DNA from: Armillaria gallica
Taxonomy: Eukaryota; Basidiomycota; Agaricomycetes; Agaricales; Physalacriaceae
NCBI GenBank assembly: GCA_037576215.1
Contig: JBANDB010000005.1
Coordinates: forward strand, 4,464,001-4,528,000
Reading direction: 5' to 3'
DNA: 64,000 nt
Shown here: one piece after another, positions 58,022 through 64,000 of the stretch
How positions within the stretch are numbered: the first letter of the stretch is position 1
Layout: the number at the start of each line of letters is the position of its first letter
Notes under the pieces: generated by a model
The model's database searches: none
Seen by the model: only the letters and a program-made list of their open reading frames with translations
What the model was told of the DNA's origin: nothing
Program-made: the position numbers and the translations under genes

Positions 58022-61000
58022 TTATGGGATTTCTGTTGCTTCGTACGGCGATTTCGAGCCTGTCGAGGGGTCGTCGTTGCCACCAAACCAATCCCAGTCG
58101 AGTGCTTGGTCGTACCAGATTTTTTGACCAGTGAATGGATCCGTATAGGACTGCCAATCTCCTGTCTCTTGTCTGGTGCGGTTCACTTTTTCTGCGAGGT
58201 ATTTGTCGACTAGTTCGTTGGCATCCATGTCATTTTCTTTCACCCAGCTGTTGGATTCGGGTCCATATCCTTTCCATTTAACGAAGTAGTCTGTAGTCCA
58301 GCGCCACGGTTCGCCAGCCCTTCCTCGGACCTTCCGGTCTCTATGCTCGAGAACTTGCTCGATTTCATAGTGCTCCTCCCCGTCAATAAGATCGGGTGGT
58401 GGCGGAGGCGGCTGTTCCTGGTTAGGGAATGCGGGTGGTGTATAGGGTGTTAGGAGTGATTCGTTGAATACTGGATGGATACGCCAGCCTATGGGGAGTT
58501 TTAATTTGTACGCTGAAGCTCCGATCTTGGCGATGATAGGGAAGGGGCCCGTTTTTTTGTCTGCAAGTTTTTTCTTCGGACGTGGGAGTGCCAGATTGCT
58601 CGTATCGAGCCACACTTCGTCTCCCACCGAGTAATCAACTGCAGGTCTTTTCTTTTTGTCGTATTGGGCTTTCATCTGGTCGGCGGCTTTCTCGAGTGCT
58701 TGCTTTGCCTCAGCGTGGATTTTCTGCATATCTGAAACAAAAGTGTTCGATGCCGGTGTTCTGAAGGGTGCTCGGGGTCGTACGGCACCAGGGAGGACCT
58801 CGACGATATAGCCATGGGTAACCTCGAAGGGACTTTTACCCGTTGCGGAGTGGGTGCGGTTATTGTGAGCGAAAGCCGCGAGAGAGAGCCACTCCACCCA
58901 GTCATTCTGGCGGTGATTGACGAAGATCCGGAGGTATTTTTCAACCTCCTGATTTACTCGCTCAGTCTGTCCGTCAGTTTGTGGGTGGTAGGCGGTGGAT
59001 GTGTTTGCCTTGATATGAAGCAAGTCATAAAGGTCTTTCATGAACTTGGATACAAACACGGTGCCTCGGTCGCTGATAACGACCTGGGGCATTCCGTGTT
59101 TAGCGTAAACTTCGTCTCGCAGGATTTTGGCCCACCCTTCCGATGACATCTCCGTAGTGCATGCGACTGGTATGATTTCCTTAGAGAAGCGATCGACGAT
59201 CATTAGGATCGCGTCGAAGCCTTGACTCTTTGGTAAACCAGTTACCATGTCGACGGAGATATGAGTCCAGGGTCGGGAGGGTATTGTGTTGGGATGTAGT
59301 GGTGCTGCTTTTGCTTGAGTGCTCGATTTCGTTCGTTGGCACGTTTCACAACCGCGGACATAATCTTCTATGTCCTTTTTCATCCTGGGCCACCAATACT
59401 CTCGTAAGACGAGTTCTTTAGTCTTTTCTATGCCAGGGTGTCCCGCCGTGATGTGGTCGTGAACTTGTGCGATTATTCGGCCTCGTAACGCGTGGTCGGA
59501 GGGAACATAAATGCAGGAATCGTAATAGATTAACCCATCATTCATGCTCAGTCCTCGGTCGTGGTTAAGGGAAGTCGCAATGTTTTTGTCCCATCGGTGG
59601 TGGTCGAGCGTGGCTTGCTTTATCTGGGAATGGGTTTCCTCGATAGTGGGCATGACTAGTGCCCAGAAGTGCTCAGGTTTGAGGACAATAACCTCATCGT
59701 TGTCCTCCTTTCCTTGCTCGTGGTCTGCTCTGCGACTAAGTAAGTCGGCTTTCTTGTTTGCGGTTCCTGATTTGTGGTGCAGTGTGAAGTGGTATTCGGC
59801 CAGTTCAGTCACCCACCGCGCTTGTCGCCGGTTGAGTTTCTGAGGTTTTCGGAAATACTGGAGGTTTTGGTGGTCCGTCCATATTTCGAAATCCTGAACT
59901 GCGCCCATTAGATAGTGCCTCCACTCATCGAGCGCGATCATTATCGCGAGCAGCTCCTTGTCGTAAATTTCGTAATTTCGTTCTGTCGTGGTGAGGGATT
60001 TGGATAAAAATGCGACCGGGCGCCATTTTCCATCCTGCTCCTGCGTCAATACCGCACCTATCGCTCCCTCACTTGCATCTGCTTCTATGCGGAATTTTCC
60101 GCCATCGGTGGGTATTGCCAGTACCACCTCTTCGGCTAATAGGCGTTTCAATTCCTCGAATGCATCTTGTTGCGCTTTTCCCCATTTCCATGGGTCGTTT
60201 CCTGTCAGCTGGGTCATTGGTTTAACGACCTTGCTGTACCCTTTGATGAAACGCCTGTAGAAGTTGGTAAAGCCTAAGAATGATTGGAGCTGTACTTTCT
60301 TGATGGGTACCGGCCATTCTGCGATTCCTGCGATCTTGACTGGGTCCATGCGGATGTTCCCTTCACTGATGATGACTCCAAGGTATTCCGTTTCCAAGGT
60401 TTCGAACTCGCACTTTTCTGCTTTAAGGAATAGCTTGTTCTTTCGGAGGAGTCTTAGAACTTCGCGCGTGATGCGGCAATGCTCTTCCTTGGTCTTGGAC
60501 ATGATAAGGATATCGTCGAGGTAAACAGTGACGGCGCCTGATGCAATGAGATTTTTGAAAATATCATTCATCATCCACTGGAAGGTGGCAGGCGAGTTGG
60601 TGAGCCCGAAGAACATGACCGTCGGTTCGAATAACCCGTGGTTAGTTCTGAACGCGGCTTTCCACTCGTCGCCACTTTTGATGCGCACATTGTTGTAACC
60701 CCATCGGACGTCGAGCTTGGAAAAATACTTGGCCCCCCGCAACTTGTCCATTAGTTCTGAGATTAAAGGGAGCGGGTAACGGTTTTTAATCGTCATCTCA
60801 TTGAGCTTCCTATAATCCTGGACTGGTCGCAGCTTGCCATCCTTCTTTTTAACGAAGAAGAATGGTGAAGCCATGGGTGACTTAGATGGTCGTATTCGTC
60901 CACTCGAGAGGTTCTCGTCTAAGAACTTATCGAGTTCTGCTTGTTCGTTCCGGTTCAAGGGGTATACCTTGCAGTCTAGATTGGCGCTCGCATTTGGAGT

Positions 61001-63235
61001 GAGTTCGATGGCGTGGTCCCACGTCTTTGGGTCAGGGAGTTCATTGAAACTGTTTTTGTTGAACAGATCGCTGAAATCCTGACACCATTCTGGGACCATC
61101 TCTTCGAACGTCTTGGTCTCTTTGTCTGCGTTGGCCGCGGCAGCTAAGTCATTGGCGTGATGTGCACGTATGAGAATAGCCCGCGTAAAATCTATTGCAA
61201 GGATAGTGTCCCCCTCTTCCAGTTCCTCGTCCCACTTGTCGTCGGGATCCGCATCAGGTAGCGTGAAGGAGTTTTTACGGCATTCGCATCGTGCAAATGT
61301 TAATCCTCCAGTCTTCCAATTGATGATCGGATTATGTCGGGCTAACCAATCGTGACCAAGGAAGATTTCTTTATCACCGAGATCTGTTACGGCTAGATCT
61401 ATTCGTTCAGAATGATCCCCGATTTTAAGTTCGATCTCGGCGTATTCGGTGATTGATCCTCCCGAGTTCTTGGTTCCGTCGGCATTGTAGACTGGGATTG
61501 GAGCGGCCGTTGGTCGGGTCGGGATGTGGTGTCGTTTAACGAATTTTTGATTGATGGCGCTGCTGGTGCATCCGCTGTCTACCAACGCAGTAGTGGCAAC
61601 TCTGGGAATTGTTCCTGGAGCCCCGAAAATAACGGGGATCACCAAGTCTTTCCCTTTGTTGCTTAGTGCGCTGATAAGTCGCTTTGGCTCTTGTAGCTCG
61701 TGAAGCCACCAGAGCGCATCAATTCGCTTCATCCCCCTCATTGCTTCGATCATTGAGTCGACGACCTCCTCTGCGCGTGTCTTGTGAATCCAGTTTTTGA
61801 GGATTGCCTTTGCTTCCGACTCCGTCCGCGCTTGTACTACGCCGCGTAGAGTCCATTCTGCTCCGAATGGTTTGAGCCATTCTCTATAGGTCTGTCCCTT
61901 TGTATAGGTTCGGGACAGTTGCGGGGCCTCTTCAACCTTCGCGTCGCCCCATACGGGCGCGACTACCGTCGGTGAGGTCACCGCATTTTCTAGGTCTAAA
62001 GGGGTTAAGTTAGCGTTCTTGTTCATCATGAAACTGGTAATGTCCTCGTCGTCAGGTACTTTAATAAAAGCTACCTGATGCCCCCTTTGTACTGCCTGGG
62101 TGCTAGCAGCTTCCAAGCCTACGGCTTTCTGGTCGGTCGTGGAACGGGAGGCGCTTTCCTCGAAGGTGCCGTCTCGTGAAGAGATAGCAGGTTGGGCTGA
62201 CACCGCTGGACGACGATTGCCTGCGCTTCTCACCGTCGACGAGTGGTCGCCTTCACCTTGTTCCTTCGGGCCCGTCTCTGTGATGACCGGGACCCTCGTT
62301 TCGTTCGGCGTTCCCCCTTCGTCGGGTCGCCCTACGTCTCGATAGGCGTTGGCAACTAATCGGGGGCACTTACCCGACTCCGGGTCGTCCATCTTCGGGA
62401 CCGAGGGCAATACCCCCGTTGTGTCCATCGTCGTCTTCAGGACCGAGAGCAAATAGACCCTCGCGTCCCTTGTCTTGCTTATGGTTAGAGTCTTGGCGTC
62501 GCGATCTCTGTCGTTCGAGGCCTCATCTAAAAATCCTAAGTCAACTGTGTTGCACTTAGCTTTGTTCGCTTCGTTAGGCGTAGATCCTGAGTCGCCTTTG
62601 TGGTCGTCCTCAGCTTGTCCAGTGTTGCGGGAGCTGGTCTCCAGTGCTGTCGTCAGAGCCCCGTCGTGGGATTTACACTCTGCAGCCCGTGTGCAAGCCT
62701 CTTTTACCAGAGGAGGTTTCGCCGTGGCTATTCCCTCGAAACTCCCTGCGCGGCAGGGACTCCGTAGAGCTGCAATTTCAGGCAGAGGACGTTTACGCGG
62801 GAGCGTAGCTGTCTGCTCTCCTGCCCCATCCGGTCGAGCATTCGTCACTGCGGCTTGAAACTCCCCTAGGGAAGGCCTCGACTGGTGCCTCGCCGTTATG
62901 ATGGGTGTCACTATGGTGGGTGACTTATCGCCTCGGGCTTTCGTCTGTGATAGATTACTCGCCGGGCGTCGAACCGATAGCTCTGTGACTACCGCGCTCG
63001 TTCCTAGGATCGTCGATGGTCCAACCATCACGATAGTCGCTTCGTTAGGCGAAAGTTGATTCAAGTTTAGCTCCTGGTCTGATTGCGAAGTCGCGGGTAT
63101 ATTCGAATGCGCGTTTGATACTACAGGCGATATATAAGTACAATCATGAGATGTGATGGGCGTACCAGCCGGAACTAAACCTCGGGCCGCCGAATAGACT
63201 GAATCATCATCTAGACGGCGGTCTCTTTTACCTCC
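58022..63235 (-). CDS. Pol polyprotein of chromovirus D, intact
   Basis: Open from just after a TGA at 63236-63238 to the stop at 58022; numbering from the TTG at 63064 gives 1,680 residues, and the first in-frame ATG is at 63028. Order: a 480-residue Ser/Thr/Pro/charged region without known domain; retropepsin (LVDSGCTSSAIN near 490, FLGHDWL); RT (KLDVRWGYNN near 760, YLDDILIM near 848); RNase H (EADAS near 993, DKELL, TDHQNL); integrase with H..H..C..C (1200-1243) and acidic triad at SVDM (1270), SDRG (1330) and ERVNQE (1366); a GPF-like block; chromodomain (FVKWKGYGPESNSW) near 1567-1613. All catalytic residues are present, so the enzymes could be active. Confidence 0.92.
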   Translation of the reverse strand, partial: GGKRDRRLDDDSVYSAARGLVPAGTPITSHDCTYISPVVSNAHSNIPATSQSDQELNLNQLSPNEATIVMVGPSTILGTSAVVTELSVRRPASNLSQTKARGDKSPTIVTPIITARHQSRPSLGEFQAAVTNARPDGAGEQTATLPRKRPLPEIAALRSPCRAGSFEGIATAKPPLVKEACTRAAECKSHDGALTTALETSSRNTGQAEDDHKGDSGSTPNEANKAKCNTVDLGFLDEASNDRDRDAKTLTISKTRDARVYLLSVLKTTMDTTGVLPSVPKMDDPESGKCPRLVANAYRDVGRPDEGGTPNETRVPVITETGPKEQGEGDHSSTVRSAGNRRPAVSAQPAISSRDGTFEESASRSTTDQKAVGLEAASTQAVQRGHQVAFIKVPDDEDITSFMMNKNANLTPLDLENAVTSPTVVAPVWGDAKVEEAPQLSRTYTKGQTYREWLKPFGAEWTLRGVVQARTESEAKAILKNWIHKTRAEEVVDSMIEAMRGMKRIDALWWLHELQEPKRLISALSNKGKDLVIPVIFGAPGTIPRVATTALVDSGCTSSAINQKFVKRHHIPTRPTAAPIPVYNADGTKNSGGSITEYAEIELKIGDHSERIDLAVTDLGDKEIFLGHDWLARHNPIINWKTGGLTFARCECRKNSFTLPDADPDDKWDEELEEGDTILAIDFTRAILIRAHHANDLAAAANADKETKTFEEMVPEWCQDFSDLFNKNSFNELPDPKTWDHAIELTPNASANLDCKVYPLNRNEQAELDKFLDENLSSGRIRPSKSPMASPFFFVKKKDGKLRPVQDYRKLNEMTIKNRYPLPLISELMDKLRGAKYFSKLDVRWGYNNVRIKSGDEWKAAFRTNHGLFEPTVMFFGLTNSPATFQWMMNDIFKNLIASGAVTVYLDDILIMSKTKEEHCRITREVLRLLRKNKLFLKAEKCEFETLETEYLGVIISEGNIRMDPVKIAGIAEWPVPIKKVQLQSFLGFTNFYRRFIKGYSKVVKPMTQLTGNDPWKWGKAQQDAFEELKRLLAEEVVLAIPTDGGKFRIEADASEGAIGAVLTQEQDGKWRPVAFLSKSLTTTERNYEIYDKELLAIMIALDEWRHYLMGAVQDFEIWTDHQNLQYFRKPQKLNRRQARWVTELAEYHFTLHHKSGTANKKADLLSRRADHEQGKEDNDEVIVLKPEHFWALVMPTIEETHSQIKQATLDHHRWDKNIATSLNHDRGLSMNDGLIYYDSCIYVPSDHALRGRIIAQVHDHITAGHPGIEKTKELVLREYWWPRMKKDIEDYVRGCETCQRTKSSTQAKAAPLHPNTIPSRPWTHISVDMVTGLPKSQGFDAILMIVDRFSKEIIPVACTTEMSSEGWAKILRDEVYAKHGMPQVVISDRGTVFVSKFMKDLYDLLHIKANTSTAYHPQTDGQTERVNQEVEKYLRIFVNHRQNDWVEWLSLAAFAHNNRTHSATGKSPFEVTHGYIVEVLPGAVRPRAPFRTPASNTFVSDMQKIHAEAKQALEKAADQMKAQYDKKKRPAVDYSVGDEVWLDTSNLALPRPKKKLADKKTGPFPIIAKIGASAYKLKLPIGWRIHPVFNESLLTPYTPPAFPNQEQPPPPPPDLIDGEEHYEIEQVLEHRDRKVRGRAGEPWRWTTDYFVKWKGYGPESNSWVKENDMDANELVDKYLAEKVNRTRQETGDWQSYTDPFTGQKIWYDQALDWDWFGGNDDPSTGSKSPYEATEIP

Positions 63236-64000
63236 TCAATCGTTGAGAGGCCTTCTTTTCTGTCCCAGTAAGTGTTTGCGCGTCGCAAAGACTCAGCTCG
63301 GGTTTTGGGCGCGGTAGGGCAGTCTCGCTTGAAGTGACCCTTTTTGCCACATCCAAAGCATACCGTATCTGCCGTGGCAATGTCGATGTTCATTGGTTGT
63401 CCGCGCCCTCCATAAGTTGTCCCTGTTATCGTTCTAGTTGTCGGTGCAGGGGCCTTGGCTTGACCGCCCTGTACAGGCGCGGTCGTCTTTTGAAACTGTG
63501 GTCGTGGTGGTCCTGTCGTTCCTTCTGCCTGTTTGAGGCGCCAATTGAGATCTATCCGGAGGAGGCGAGCCTTCCAAGCGGGGTAGTCGACCGGCACATC
63601 ACCATCTGAAGAGTATATCGTATTTTTGCTCGACTGACGGGCGGCCTTCTTGATTTGGTGGAGCATTACCTGGTCGTTGTCTCGTACCCCGGCGAAGTAG
63701 GCCAGTTCTTCAAATAGCTGGAAGAACTTGTCGCCGTCTTTGTGTTCCAACTGCTTTAGCCTTTCCCACTGCGCGTACTTGATCTGCGAGTCAGCATCCT
63801 TCCAAAATCTTTGGTTGAGCTCCGTCTGGAACTCATCGTAGGTCGGATACTTCTGCTCGCCGTCCGGTGTCTTCCCTATGATTTTGGCGCATAACTGCCA
63901 CCACCTTTCCGCGTCTCCTGCGAGTCGAGAAACGCAGAAGACGACTCGGTGCGGGTGTTGGCGGAAATGTCGGTTAAAGACCTCGAAGTGTAGTTTGCAC
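63211..64000 (-). CDS. Gag of chromovirus D, C-terminal part
   Basis: Open from the right edge to a TAG at 63211-63213, about 263 codons here; the start is outside the window. It has CKLHFEVFNRHFRQ, AERWWQLCAKI, QRFWKDADSQIKYAQWERLK and MLHQIKKAARQSSKNTIYS, clearly related to the Gag of C, and then a CX2CX4HX4C zinc knuckle (CFGCGKKGHFKRDC) near 63360-63315. It ends EEVKETAV. The pol frame is in the -1 phase and overlaps the end of gag by about 22 bases, which fits -1 frameshifting, though no classical slippery heptamer is visible. Confidence 0.88.
   Translation of the reverse strand, partial: CKLHFEVFNRHFRQHPHRVVFCVSRLAGDAERWWQLCAKIIGKTPDGEQKYPTYDEFQTELNQRFWKDADSQIKYAQWERLKQLEHKDGDKFFQLFEELAYFAGVRDNDQVMLHQIKKAARQSSKNTIYSSDGDVPVDYPAWKARLLRIDLNWRLKQAEGTTGPPRPQFQKTTAPVQGGQAKAPAPTTRTITGTTYGGRGQPMNIDIATADTVCFGCGKKGHFKRDCPTAPKTRAESLRRANTYWDRKEGLSTIEEVKETAV

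Larger units (their letters stand above)
56988..64000 (-). mobile_element. Ty3/gypsy chromovirus D, intact pol, inserted in gag of C
   Basis: Minus strand: 3' LTR (56988-57464), purine tract, long 3' untranslated region, pol (58022-63235) and gag running off the right edge. The break in C's gag is at GGCCCCC/TGTAAG, so CCCCC would be the target duplication. The pol frame has no stop and CpG is abundant, so this is the youngest insertion in the window. Confidence 0.9.

Noticed and set aside
62100..62858. Plus-strand open frames opposite the N-terminal part of pol D
   Set aside because: They are shadows of the intact minus-strand pol frame in GC-richer sequence and have no motifs.

Overview
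The window is a transposon graveyard from a filamentous fungus, almost certainly a mushroom-forming basidiomycete (Agaricomycetes). The evidence is a KDZ-family transposase with a CxC2-type N-terminus, a Plavaka-type transposase, basidiomycete Ty3/gypsy chromoviruses with C-terminal chromodomains, a Ty1/copia element, and roughly 50-base GT..AG introns. I found no ordinary host gene, rRNA, tRNA or CRISPR array.

Layout. (1) Positions 1-22587 are one old plus-strand gypsy element (A): an extra ORF, Gag, protease, RT/RNase H, integrase, chromodomain, a second extra ORF and a 3' LTR. It is split by a 528-bp solo LTR (1310-1837) and by a 13.6-kb KDZ DNA transposon (5539-19129) that holds two KDZ transposase genes and a divergent accessory gene. 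(2) 23361-41185 is one minus-strand copia element (B). Its gag is split by a solo LTR (27698-40744), which is itself split by a 12.5-kb Plavaka-type transposon (28049-40564). That transposon carries a cargo gene and two smaller TIR elements, one of which (35098-35801) is interrupted by another solo LTR. (3) 41186-53460 is mostly non-coding decayed DNA, with a solo-LTR-like block (47034-48311) and three decayed intron-bearing or repeat-bearing genes at 48.9-52.7 kb. (4) 53461-64000 holds two old LTRs, then a younger plus-strand chromovirus (C) whose gag is interrupted by a minus-strand relative (D). D has an intact pol of about 1,680 codons and runs off the right edge.

Two themes link these parts. 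First, nearly every internal stop in the old coding regions is TGA where the family has arginine (CGA to TGA), with a few TAG/TAA at glutamine. This is the pattern expected from CpG methylation and deamination or a RIP-like process. Elements C and D remain CpG-rich. Second, the insertions can be undone precisely using target-site duplications, which gives a relative order of events. The most interesting mechanistic signal is in element C: a 13-base sequence directly after its 5' LTR is the exact reverse complement of a 13-mer at the predicted RNA start inside the LTR. This is the arrangement used for Tf1-type self-primed reverse transcription.

Limits: domain assignments come from reading motifs and from family knowledge, with no database search. 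Exon borders in decayed genes are approximate.
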